A stretch of 45,965 nucleotides of DNA, from NCBI GenBank assembly GCA_020025755.1, contig JAHHRO010000014.1, positions 1 to 45,965 on the forward strand, written 5' to 3'. A program made the translations under genes and the position numbers. This DNA is from Butyricicoccus sp. Its GTDB lineage: Bacteria > Bacillota > Clostridia > Oscillospirales > Butyricicoccaceae. Shown here piece by piece: positions 1 through 7,070 of the stretch (positions are counted from its first letter, which is position 1; each line of letters begins with the position of its first letter). The notes below the pieces were generated by a model. It was not told the origin of the DNA and made no database searches. It saw only the letters and a list, made by a program, of their open reading frames with translations.

Positions 1-46
1 TTTAAGTCGCTTTGCTCCAATAAAAAACAGCGAAAAGCCTTTTTCT
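1..46. repeat. Tail of a dispersed repeat, cut by the window edge
   Basis: These 46 bases are identical to 33830-33875, which is the distal end of a multi-hairpin repeat. The window therefore opens inside a second copy of that element. In both places the repeat stops at the same T-rich point and a palindromic terminator follows within 25 bases. No coding function is seen. Confidence 0.85.
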
Positions 47-55
47 ACAAGCTGA

Positions 56-80
56 GAACTGCCCAAGGGCAGTTCTTTTC
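56..80 (+). terminator. Terminator-like hairpin before tsaE
   Basis: GAACTGCCC is followed at once by its reverse complement GGGCAGTTC and then TTTTCC. It probably ends a transcript entering from the left edge and insulates the tsaE promoter. Confidence 0.6.
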
Positions 81-103
81 CTTGTTACAGCAGATGCTTT
101 TTC

Positions 104-132
104 TTGTCAATCGTCTGCCTGCGTGGTATGAT
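104..132 (+). promoter_or_regulatory. Promoter of the tsaE-tsaB-rpiB-upp operon
   Basis: A TTGTCA -35 element and a TATGAT -10 element are separated by 17 bases and lie about 30 bases before the tsaE start. Confidence 0.6.
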
Positions 133-162
133 AAGACAAGATAAAAAATGATGAGGTGTCCT

Positions 163-585
163 ATGCTGAAAATCACCCATTCTCCAGAAGAGACCGAACA
201 GGCAGGCGCGGATTTTGCCGCCACTCTTGTGTCAGGCGATGTGGTCACATTGGACGGCGATCTGGGTGCCGGAAAGACGGCATTTGCGCGCGGTGTTCTG
301 CGTGGGCTGGGATATACGGGACGTGTCACAAGTCCGACCTTTGCCATTGCAAATGAATATACGGTGCCGCAGGGGAACGTGGTACACTTTGATCTGTATC
401 GGATCCTCGATGAGGAAGCATTGTTTGAACTTGGGTTCGAGGAGTATCTGGATGGCAAACGCATTTTGCTCATTGAATGGAGTGAAAATGCAGGAGAGCT
501 TCTGCCCGAGGCGCATAAATCGGTAAAGCTGACCTATGGAACGGAACCGGAGATGCGTCAGCTGGAAATCGAGGAGAATATATGA
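163..585 (+). CDS. tsaE: tRNA threonylcarbamoyladenosine biosynthesis ATPase TsaE
   Basis: This 140-residue P-loop ATPase assists the TsaB-TsaD complex that transfers threonylcarbamoyl to A37 of ANN-decoding tRNAs. The N-terminus KITHSPEET is typical of the family. The Walker A motif GDLGAGKT is near residue 35, followed by TSPTFAIANEY and the Asp/Tyr pair of HFDLYR. I chose the ATG at 163 because GAGGTG precedes it by 4 bases and the protein then starts as family members do; in-frame ATGs at 148 and 151 lack a ribosome site. It is the first gene of an operon and overlaps tsaB by ATGA. Confidence 0.93.
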   Translation: MLKITHSPEETEQAGADFAATLVSGDVVTLDGDLGAGKTAFARGVLRGLGYTGRVTSPTFAIANEYTVPQGNVVHFDLYRILDEEALFELGFEEYLDGKRILLIEWSENAGELLPEAHKSVKLTYGTEPEMRQLEIEENI

Positions 586-1292
586 AAATTTTGAGTTTTG
601 AGTCGTCTGCGGTATCCGCGGCGGTCTGTCTGACAGATGGGACGCGCGTGATTGCCTCGGCATTTCAAAATTGTGGACTTACACACAGCCGTACCCTCCT
701 GCCTATGGCGGAGCAGGTGCTGGAAAATGTGGGGCTTCGCCCCTGTGATCTGGATGGGTTTGCAGTCGCTGCCGGTCCGGGTTCTTTTACCGGAATTCGT
801 ATTGGTGTCGCCACCATCAAGGGTCTGTCCTTTGGAACGGACAAGCCATGTGTGGGGGTGTCTACGCTGGAAGCGATGGCATGGAACTTGCTGGGTATGA
901 CGGGCGTCGTATCCTGCGTGATGGATGCACGCGCCGGACAGGTGTACCATGCACGATTTGAACTGCGCGGCGCACAGCCGCCCGTGCGCCTGACACCCGA
1001 TCGCGCCGTGGCGATTTCGCTGCTTGCTGAGGAAATTGGTCAGAAAACTGAAATTTTGGTTGGAGATGGGGCGGAAATGTGCTATACTAAACTTACTGAA
1101 ATCTGTCCGCATGTTGTACTTGCGCCATCTCATCTGGTATATCCGAGTGCTTATGGCGTGGCAATGGTTGCACTGCCAAGATTCCTTGCCGGAGATTCCA
1201 TGACAGCGCAGCAGCTGGACGCTGTTTACCTGCGCAAGCCGCAGGCGGTACAAATGCGGGAGAAGCGTCTGAATGGAGGAAATTCAAAATGA
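582..1292 (+). CDS. tsaB: tRNA threonylcarbamoyladenosine biosynthesis protein TsaB
   Basis: TsaB is an ASKHA-fold paralogue of TsaD that dimerises with it in the t6A modification complex. The protein has 236 residues, in the normal range. It opens with the sheet motif KILSFESSAVSAAVCL and carries the hallmark AAGPGSFTGIRIG near residue 66. Its start overlaps the tsaE stop and its stop overlaps the rpiB start, both as ATGA, so the three genes are translationally coupled. The rimI acetyltransferase gene that often follows tsaB in Firmicutes is absent here, with rpiB in its place. Confidence 0.93.
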   Translation: MKILSFESSAVSAAVCLTDGTRVIASAFQNCGLTHSRTLLPMAEQVLENVGLRPCDLDGFAVAAGPGSFTGIRIGVATIKGLSFGTDKPCVGVSTLEAMAWNLLGMTGVVSCVMDARAGQVYHARFELRGAQPPVRLTPDRAVAISLLAEEIGQKTEILVGDGAEMCYTKLTEICPHVVLAPSHLVYPSAYGVAMVALPRFLAGDSMTAQQLDAVYLRKPQAVQMREKRLNGGNSK

Positions 1293-1735
1293 CAATTGCG
1301 ATTGGGAATGACCATGCAGGCTATGCATTAAAAGTCAAGCTCATGGAAATGCTGGGGGATAAGTATGAGTTCACCGATTATGGTTGCTATTCTGCGGAAC
1401 GATATGATTATCCCGATGCTGCGGAAGCAGTTGCAAATGCGATCGTAGAGGGAAAGCACGAGCGTGGGATCTTGATTTGCGGAACCGGTATTGGTATTTC
1501 GATTGCTGCAAATAAAGTGCCGGGCATTCGCGCAGCGGCTTGTCAGACACATTTTGGCGCGAAGTATTGCCGCCTGCACAATGATGCAAATATCCTTTGT
1601 CTGGGTGAGCGTATCACGGGACCTGGAGAAGCGGCTGAAATGGTTGAAGTATGGCTGGAGGGCGAACTGGAAGGTGGACGCCATTCCGGTCGTATCGAGA
1701 AAATTCACGCAATTGAAGCAAAGCACAGCAAGTAA
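1289..1735 (+). CDS. rpiB: Ribose-5-phosphate isomerase B
   Basis: This 148-residue RpiB/LacAB-family isomerase interconverts ribose 5-phosphate and ribulose 5-phosphate in the pentose phosphate pathway. The phosphate-binding start IGNDHAGYALK, the catalytic cysteine in GILICGTGIGISI (about residue 65) and the His in RLHNDANIL are all visible. It overlaps tsaB by ATGA and is followed after 24 bases by upp. Together the two supply and use ribose phosphate for nucleotides, since upp consumes PRPP. A sugar-specific LacA/B activity cannot be excluded from sequence alone, but the single-subunit form and the upp neighbour favour RpiB. Confidence 0.92.
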   Translation: MTIAIGNDHAGYALKVKLMEMLGDKYEFTDYGCYSAERYDYPDAAEAVANAIVEGKHERGILICGTGIGISIAANKVPGIRAAACQTHFGAKYCRLHNDANILCLGERITGPGEAAEMVEVWLEGELEGGRHSGRIEKIHAIEAKHSK

Positions 1736-1759
1736 TTGCCGAAAAGGAGAATAGAGACT

Positions 1760-2389
1760 ATGTCAAATGTTCATGTAATGGATCATCCGCTGATCCAGCA
1801 TAAGCTCAGTCTGATGCGCGACCGCCAGACAGGTGTTAAGGAATTCCGTGAAGCGACCCGTGAGATCGCAATGCTCATGTGCTATGAGGCAACGCGCGAT
1901 CTGCCGCTCAAGGAGATCACCATTGAGACTCCGCTGGCACATGCAAAGACCAGTGTCATCTCTGGTAAGAAAATGGCGATCGTTCCGATCCTCCGTGCAG
2001 GTCTCGGCATGCTCGATGGTATGCTGGAGCTGATTCCGGCAGCCAAGGTCGGTCATTTGGGTCTGTATCGCGATCCGGAATCCATGAAGCCGGTCGAGTA
2101 TTATGCAAAGATGCCGAGCGATATCGCAGAGCGCGATGTCATCCTGATCGATCCGATGCTGGCAACCGGCGGCTCCGCAGAGGCTGCTGTAACAGCACTC
2201 AAGGAACGTGGTGTAAAGAACATCAAGTTCGTTTGTCTGCTGTCTACTCCGGTCGGTCTGGATACCTTGCAGAAGGCACATCCGGATGTTGAAATTTTCA
2301 CGGCAGCGATCGATCCTGAGCTGAACGATCATGGCTATATCGTTCCCGGTCTGGGTGACGCTGGAGACCGTATTTTCGGTACAAAATAA
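1760..2389 (+). CDS. upp: Uracil phosphoribosyltransferase
   Basis: This enzyme salvages uracil to UMP using PRPP. The 209 residues match the family length. MSNVHVMDHPLIQHKLSLMRD is the canonical start, the PRPP loop is DPMLATGGSA near residue 132, and the uracil-binding C-terminus reads YIVPGLGDAGDR. The ATG at 1760 is preceded by AAAGGAGA. It is the last gene of the operon; a strong hairpin terminator follows within a few bases. Confidence 0.97.
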   Translation: MSNVHVMDHPLIQHKLSLMRDRQTGVKEFREATREIAMLMCYEATRDLPLKEITIETPLAHAKTSVISGKKMAIVPILRAGLGMLDGMLELIPAAKVGHLGLYRDPESMKPVEYYAKMPSDIAERDVILIDPMLATGGSAEAAVTALKERGVKNIKFVCLLSTPVGLDTLQKAHPDVEIFTAAIDPELNDHGYIVPGLGDAGDRIFGTK

Positions 2390-2400
2390 TTGGTGGGGAA

Positions 2401-2429
2401 AAGTGCTGTGGGGACACAGCACTTTTTTT
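2401..2429 (+). terminator. Terminator after upp
   Basis: The stem AAGTGCTGTG, a GGGA loop and CACAGCACTT run straight into seven T residues. This is a classic intrinsic terminator 11 bases after the upp stop. Confidence 0.9.
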
Positions 2430-2471
2430 GATATAAAATGTAAACAATTTGTGAAAAGGAGCGTTATCTTT

Positions 2472-2936
2472 ATGAAACACAGAAAGTTTTTGCATTTATT
2501 GGCAGCCGGCATGCTCGCGGCAGTCATGGTATTTACCGGATGTTCCAACAATGGAGATCCGCAGGAAAAGATCTATAAGACAAGTGAGGATGCGATCGCA
2601 GGCATGACGCGAGAGGATCAGGAGCTTTTGACACAGATCGAGGCGCGCGACGGCAAGGTGATCGCGGTTTGGAACAATATCGGTGAGGAGTCCACACTCC
2701 CGTTTTCGATCGCGCTGTTTGAGAAAGATGGCGAGGAATGGAAGGTAACCGATAAAAGCGGTGTGACGATGAACGATAAGTTCAGCGGTGCTGGCTTGTA
2801 TCCGGTCAAAGATCCGCTGATTGACTATGCAGTCAGCCCGTATGAGGATGATCCGGTTGCAGGCAGCTATGCAAACCATAAGAGCGCACATGATTGGGCG
2901 TTCCATTGGACGATCGTGCCAGAACTTCCGGCGTGA
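2472..2936 (+). CDS. Small lipoprotein of unknown function
   Basis: A 154-residue predicted lipoprotein. The N-terminus MKHRKF, a hydrophobic stretch and the lipobox VFTGC (Cys near residue 26) direct export and lipid anchoring. The mature part is acidic, with no domain I recognise. The motif IAVWNNIGEESTLPFSIALF hints at a compact beta-rich extracellular domain. The ATG at 2472 has AAAAGGAG upstream; an in-frame extension to 2331 would overlap upp and is rejected. It sits alone between two terminators, with no clear promoter of its own. Confidence 0.82.
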   Translation: MKHRKFLHLLAAGMLAAVMVFTGCSNNGDPQEKIYKTSEDAIAGMTREDQELLTQIEARDGKVIAVWNNIGEESTLPFSIALFEKDGEEWKVTDKSGVTMNDKFSGAGLYPVKDPLIDYAVSPYEDDPVAGSYANHKSAHDWAFHWTIVPELPA

Positions 2937-2959
2937 GTACACAGAAATAAATGCAAAGC

Positions 2960-2989
2960 AAAACCCACTCCAAAAACGGAGTGGGTTTT
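2960..2989. terminator. Bidirectional terminator
   Basis: AAAACCCACTCC and GGAGTGGGTTTT form a perfect 12-bp stem with a six-base loop. It lies between the lipoprotein gene and the convergent anti-sigma gene and can serve both. Confidence 0.85.
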
Positions 2990-3027
2990 GTGATTGATTT
3001 GCGCGAGAAATATCGGGAAATCACATC

Positions 3028-3801
3028 TTATGGAGCGGTATGGATGACAGCCTCTGCTGCTGCAAAGAAGTCCTCTGTTTCCCAGCTTCCATCGTTGCAG
3101 CCGATGGTATAAGAAAGATCGTCCTGTTCCCAGCTGATACTGTGGTACAGGCCGTCGATACGCTTGTCTGTACCATAGGAGATGAAGCGTTCGCCGCGTG
3201 CTTCCTCTGCGCGTTCCGTTTCGGTCGGCTGGATGCTGTTATCCGGCGGCAGAAAGATTGTGGGGATCGTGCGGTAAGTGACGGTAATCCCGTCGATCTC
3301 ACGGGTGTCGATTATGGTCTTATCGCTCAGTACTTCGGGACCTTCATACTTTTTCTCGAAGACAGATAGGTAAGGAGCGGTATCGCCATCGAGATACATG
3401 GCGAAAAATTCCTGATAGGTATAAGCCGTATTGTCGTCTGCATCCCGTGCTTCAATGGGGGATACACTCATGTTATCAAAGGCTGCACCGCCCAGTGTCT
3501 CGGGAAGACGGATGGAGAAACCAGCCTGTTTTTCCATTTTTCCTTCATCAGACAGCTTTTGTGTATCACCAGTACTGGTGGAAGAGCTGTAAAGTCCCAC
3601 GATCGGTCCGGCAGCCAGTGCGCCTGTTGCAAGGACGCATACCATAGCTGCCGCCGCAAGCACAAAGCGCATCCGGCGCGGACGGGACTTGGTGCGATCG
3701 GTCTGGACTGCATTCATCACGCGTGCACGGAGCATGGGATTTGGGGTGATATCCTGCGTCATCTCTTGCAGGCTTTCCTTCATATAGCGATCAAATTTCA
3801 T
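3028..3801 (-). CDS. Membrane-anchored anti-sigma factor-like protein
   Basis: A 257-residue protein with a cytoplasmic N-terminus of about 45 residues, one membrane helix (FVLAAAAMVCVLATGALAA, around residues 46-64) and a large outer domain. This layout, and its place directly after an ECF sigma gene, suggest it binds the sigma factor and releases it on an extracytoplasmic signal. There is no zinc-finger HxxxCxxC, so it is not a ZAS-type anti-sigma. The ATG at 3801 lies inside the sigma gene, whose last codons supply the GGAGG ribosome site, and the reading frames overlap by 11 bases. The outer domain resembles no family I can name. Partner identity is inference from context. Confidence 0.8.
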   Translation of the reverse strand: MKFDRYMKESLQEMTQDITPNPMLRARVMNAVQTDRTKSRPRRMRFVLAAAAMVCVLATGALAAGPIVGLYSSSTSTGDTQKLSDEGKMEKQAGFSIRLPETLGGAAFDNMSVSPIEARDADDNTAYTYQEFFAMYLDGDTAPYLSVFEKKYEGPEVLSDKTIIDTREIDGITVTYRTIPTIFLPPDNSIQPTETERAEEARGERFISYGTDKRIDGLYHSISWEQDDLSYTIGCNDGSWETEDFFAAAEAVIHTAP

Positions 3802-4330
3802 CAAAATCAACCTCCAAACTTGACTTTAACTGTTGTCTTGCATGGTATAGACGAGATTTTACGGTTCCTTCAAAGCATCCGGTTGCGCGTGCGATCTCCT
3901 TGATCGACAAATCATTGTAGTAGTAGAGGATCACAGTGGTGCGGTGCTTCGCGTCCAGAGATGCAAGAGCTTTTTGTAAGGTCTGTGCGCGATCTGTGCG
4001 CAAAAGTGGCGCGGATGCATCTTCATCAGTTGGTGCCTGGTCGTCATAGAGTGCTTCTACAGGCATTTCCTTTTTATGCTTGGCGCAGAACTGCCATGCG
4101 GTGCGTGTCAGGATACGGAAAAGCCATGCTTTGGCACAGGTGGGATCTTTCAGCTGCCCCAGAGATTGATAGCACTTGAGGAAGGTTTCCTGCACGACAT
4201 CTTCAGCGTCTGCACGGTTGCCGCAGATCAGATAAGCAGCGCGCAATGCTTCTGTTTGATACTGTTCAAACAGGGTATCGAAATCAGGTACTGCGTTTGC
4301 GGCAGGATCAGCAGGAATGCTATAGGCCAT
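3791..4330 (-). CDS. ECF-type RNA polymerase sigma factor
   Basis: A 179-residue group IV sigma factor. Region 2 spans about residues 18-88, with the DAEDVVQETFLKCYQ core and the helix KAWLFRILTRTAW. Region 4 spans about residues 117-168, with DLSIKEIARATGCFEGTVKSRLYHARQQL as its helix-turn-helix. Regions 1 and 3 are absent, as expected. The ATG at 4330 has AAAGGAG upstream. It is coupled to the downstream anti-sigma-like gene, the usual arrangement for signal-released sigma factors. Which genes it controls cannot be seen here. Confidence 0.93.
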   Translation of the reverse strand: MAYSIPADPAANAVPDFDTLFEQYQTEALRAAYLICGNRADAEDVVQETFLKCYQSLGQLKDPTCAKAWLFRILTRTAWQFCAKHKKEMPVEALYDDQAPTDEDASAPLLRTDRAQTLQKALASLDAKHRTTVILYYYNDLSIKEIARATGCFEGTVKSRLYHARQQLKSSLEVDFDEI

Positions 4331-4430
4331 CGGTTTCACTCCTTTCTTGCGTGTTCTGTATAATAGAGCATACAAGTGGGACAGTGGTTTACAAAATTCA
4401 AAAGATTTTAAAAAAGTTTGATCGATATAG

Positions 4431-4462
4431 GAAAAGAGCTGCCTCCAAAAGGAGACAGCTCT
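4431..4462 (-). terminator. Terminator after the inositol-dehydrogenase gene
   Basis: Read on the minus strand, AGAGCTGTCTCC, a four-base loop and GGAGGCAGCTCT form a stem with one mismatch, followed by TTTTCC. It lies 38 bases beyond the stop at 4500. Confidence 0.8.
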
Positions 4463-4499
4463 GAGATCAGTAGCAACAGAAAAAAAGTGTCAGGTAAAT

Positions 4500-5525
4500 T
4501 TACTGCTTTACCTTTACATAGATACCACCATTGCGGCAGGACTCGGTTGCAGCCTCAGCCATGTAAACCGGACGCAGCCCATCAATTGCGCCGACTACAA
4601 CCGGCTTATCGTTTACAACGGAATCAACGAAGCACTTGACCTGCTCGATGAATGCCTGATTGTAACGCTCGAGGAAGAACCACAGCGGCTTCTCGGAAAC
4701 AGCACCGTCAGCGGTCATAACTGTGGTGGTGTTCATGAGGTCATTGCCGTCAGCAGCCATACCCTTGGAGCCGAATACCTCAACACGCTGGTCATAGCCA
4801 TAAACAGCCTGACGGGAGTTGTTGATGACAGCAATACATCCGTTTGCCATCTTCATGGTAACTACAGCAGTGTCAACATCCGGAATGCCAGACTCTTCCT
4901 GCAGTTTCGGGTTTACGAGGCAGGAGCCAACAGCGGAGATCTCAACAGCCTCAGAACCGGTTACATAGCGAACCATATCGAAGTCATGGATCATCATATC
5001 ATAGAAGATACCGCCGGAAACAGCAACATAGGAGGCCGGAGGCGGCTCAGGGTCACGGGAAGAAACGATCACGATGTGCGGATCGCCAACCTTGCCAGCC
5101 TTTACAGCGTCTGCAACAGCCTTGTGGTTGTGGTCAAAGCGGCGGTTGAAGCCGACCTGGAACTTGACGCCCTTTTCTTCAACGGCAGCCATAACAGCCT
5201 TGATCTTGTCTACATCGTAGTCAACCGGCTTTTCGCAGAAAACATGCTTGCCAGCGTTTACTGCGGAGAGAGAGATCTCGGAATGGGTATCGGTAGAGGA
5301 GCAAACGAAAACTGCGTCTACGTCCTTGTTGTTGATGACGTCCATATAGTCAGCGGATACATTTGCAATGTTGCGGGCTGCACACCAGTCGCGTGCGCCG
5401 GACTTGTCGATCATAGGGTCAGCGACTGCGATCACTTCAACACCCGGAATTGCATTGATCAGGTTGTCGATGTGCAGCTTGCCGATGCGGCCGCAGCCAA
5501 CGACGCCGATGCGTAAATTTGCCAT
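4500..5525 (-). CDS. iolG: Gfo/Idh/MocA oxidoreductase, probable myo-inositol 2-dehydrogenase
   Basis: A 341-residue NAD(P)-dependent sugar or polyol dehydrogenase. The Rossmann fold begins RIGVVGCGRIGKLH, the conserved catalytic Lys lies in HVFCEKPVDYD near residue 96, and the substrate motif GGIFYDMMIHDFDMVRYV (residues about 170-187) carries the Asp and His typical of inositol dehydrogenases. The ATG at 5525 has AAGGAG. It is a single gene with its own promoter and terminator, divergent from a LacI-type regulator; no other iol genes are in the window. Scyllo-inositol or another polyol is possible, since substrate cannot be fixed from sequence. Confidence 0.88.
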   Translation of the reverse strand: MANLRIGVVGCGRIGKLHIDNLINAIPGVEVIAVADPMIDKSGARDWCAARNIANVSADYMDVINNKDVDAVFVCSSTDTHSEISLSAVNAGKHVFCEKPVDYDVDKIKAVMAAVEEKGVKFQVGFNRRFDHNHKAVADAVKAGKVGDPHIVIVSSRDPEPPPASYVAVSGGIFYDMMIHDFDMVRYVTGSEAVEISAVGSCLVNPKLQEESGIPDVDTAVVTMKMANGCIAVINNSRQAVYGYDQRVEVFGSKGMAADGNDLMNTTTVMTADGAVSEKPLWFFLERYNQAFIEQVKCFVDSVVNDKPVVVGAIDGLRPVYMAEAATESCRNGGIYVKVKQ

Positions 5526-5558
5526 AATACATATCTCCTTTAATTGTTCGATATGATA

Positions 5559-5580
5559 TTTGTGCCGCTCTTGGCACAAA
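5559..5580. promoter_or_regulatory. Perfect palindrome in the iolG leader, likely operator
   Basis: TTTGTGCC and GGCACAAA form a perfect 8-bp inverted repeat with a six-base spacer, starting about 11 bases after the predicted iolG transcription start. A repressor bound here would block elongation; the divergent LacI-family protein is the obvious candidate. It could also fold as an mRNA hairpin. Confidence 0.6.
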
Positions 5581-5597
5581 AAATAACTTATATTTTT

Positions 5598-5626
5598 ATT
5601 ATAGGTGGGAACAGGGAATGCGACAA
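5598..5626 (-). promoter_or_regulatory. Promoter of iolG
   Basis: On the minus strand TTGTCG and a perfect TATAAT are 17 bases apart, giving a start about 67 bases before the ATG. Confidence 0.7.
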
Positions 5627-5670
5627 GTAGGGCTAGAAAAATTCGTAATATATTCCAAAAATGTGACAAT

Positions 5671-5750
5671 ATCTTGTGCAGTTTGTGCAAGATTGGTTGG
5701 AAGAAATGGGGAGATGCTGGTGTGCATTGTTCAAAAATAAAAAATGCACA
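5671..5750. promoter_or_regulatory. Two further inverted repeats between iolG and the LacI-type gene
   Basis: The imperfect repeat ATCTTGTGCA-N3-TGTGCAAGAT occupies 5671-5693. The perfect repeat TGTGCATT-N14-AATGCACA occupies 5721-5750. Both share the TGTGC core of the palindrome at 5559-5580, so they may be additional binding sites for the same regulator. Confidence 0.45.
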
Positions 5751-5759
5751 GTCCGCCTA

Positions 5760-5788
5760 TTGTTTCACGCGGTACTGCATGATACCAT
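5760..5788 (+). promoter_or_regulatory. Possible promoter of the LacI-type gene
   Basis: TTGTTT and TACCAT are separated by 17 bases. The -10 element is poor, so this is a tentative call. Confidence 0.35.
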
Positions 5789-5823
5789 AACAGTGGGAAT
5801 TTGAAAAAGAAGGAGGGAACAGG

Positions 5824-6846
5824 ATGAAAGTGACCTCTCAAATGGTGGCAGATCATTGTGGGGTATCGCGCGGAACGGTGGATCGTGTCATCAATGGGCG
5901 GGCGAATGTAGCACCGGAGGTGCGAGCGCGGATCCAGAAAGCGATCGATACGCTGGGCTATCAAACGCCTGCGCAGCGCAGACAGATCCAACCGGAACGG
6001 AGTGGGATCACAGTGGGGTTCGTCATCCCGAGTTGGGATGCTTATTATACGCGGCAGACAAGACGGGGGATTCAGGCGGCATTGCGGCGGATTGGTGACC
6101 CTGCGTTTCGGGTAGAGATACGGGAACTGCGCGGACGCTCCAATAAAGAGTATTGTGAGTGTATTGCCGATTTGGAGCAGGCTCCGATTCATGGTTTGGT
6201 GCTCAATACGGCGGATACCGTGCCCATGCAGCAGGAAATTGACCGATTGACTGCGCGCGGAGTGCCGGTGGTGACCTGTAATTCTGATGTATCGGATGCA
6301 AAGCGTGTCTGCCATGTGGGACAGGATCTTGTAAAGTCTGGACGGGTGGCAGCCGGATTGCTGGTTCCGGTGCTTGCCGGAGGGGATGTGCTGGTCGTGT
6401 GCGGCAATCGTGAATTTACGGCGCATCGCCTGCGTGTAGAAGGTTTTTTGGATCGCTTATATGAACTCGAGGGTGATATTGGACACGCTCATGTAATCGA
6501 ATGTATCGAGCGGTATGACCTGACATATGATGGAGTGTTGGGGGAGGTGCGGCGCAATCCACGCCTTCGCGCCATCTACATGGCAAACGAGAGCGTCAAA
6601 GGGTGCATGGATGCACTTGCACGGGCGCGTGCATCGCAGCCGATCCATGTGGTATGCAACGATCTGACTCCGTATGCAAGGGAATATCTGGCTGATGGAC
6701 GCATTGATTTTGTGGTGGATCAGGATTTTTCCGGTCAGGCGCGCCGCGCGGTCGAGGTGTTGTATGATCTGATGCGCCGTGGTCGTACACCCTCCAGCGA
6801 GATCATGCATGTGCGCACCAGCATTATCTCCCGAGAACTGATCTAA
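5824..6846 (+). CDS. LacI-family transcriptional regulator
   Basis: A 340-residue regulator. The N-terminal helix-turn-helix VTSQMVADHCGVSRGTVDRV and hinge helix (residues 1-55) are followed by a periplasmic-binding-protein-like sensor domain beginning ITVGFVIPSWDAYYTRQTRRGI, of the ribose/inositol-binding type. The start has AAGGAGGG. It is divergent from iolG, so it probably senses an inositol-like sugar and controls iolG and itself through the TGTGC-containing palindromes between them. The regulatory link is inference; the family assignment is firm. Confidence 0.92.
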   Translation: MKVTSQMVADHCGVSRGTVDRVINGRANVAPEVRARIQKAIDTLGYQTPAQRRQIQPERSGITVGFVIPSWDAYYTRQTRRGIQAALRRIGDPAFRVEIRELRGRSNKEYCECIADLEQAPIHGLVLNTADTVPMQQEIDRLTARGVPVVTCNSDVSDAKRVCHVGQDLVKSGRVAAGLLVPVLAGGDVLVVCGNREFTAHRLRVEGFLDRLYELEGDIGHAHVIECIERYDLTYDGVLGEVRRNPRLRAIYMANESVKGCMDALARARASQPIHVVCNDLTPYAREYLADGRIDFVVDQDFSGQARRAVEVLYDLMRRGRTPSSEIMHVRTSIISRELI

Positions 6847-6911
6847 ACACCGAATAATAAGGAGTTTTGCAGGGGGTTTGTGTCTTTTATGTGAATATTC
6901 CATTGGCTTCA

Positions 6912-6941
6912 TTGACAGCTTGGAGTGGATACGCATATAAT
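6912..6941 (+). promoter_or_regulatory. Promoter of the RND efflux operon
   Basis: A perfect TTGACA and a perfect TATAAT are 18 bases apart. The predicted start is near 6948, immediately before the palindrome at 6953-6970. Confidence 0.8.
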
Positions 6942-6952
6942 AAAATCGAATT

Positions 6953-6970
6953 CGACCGACTCGTCGGTCG
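6953..6970. promoter_or_regulatory. Likely TetR-family operator
   Basis: CGACCGAC-TC-GTCGGTCG is a perfect 8-bp inverted repeat with a two-base centre, placed at about +5 of the efflux promoter. Short GC-rich palindromes of this kind are typical TetR-family sites. The operon carries its own TetR gene at 13014. Confidence 0.75.
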
Positions 6971-7070
6971 GAAGATCCTGTAGGCAATAAGGAAAGGGAG
7001 AGGATTGGTCAACTGCCACGGCAGAAAGGCAGTGCGCTTCCGTCTGCACCAAATAAAAGGAGATATAATT

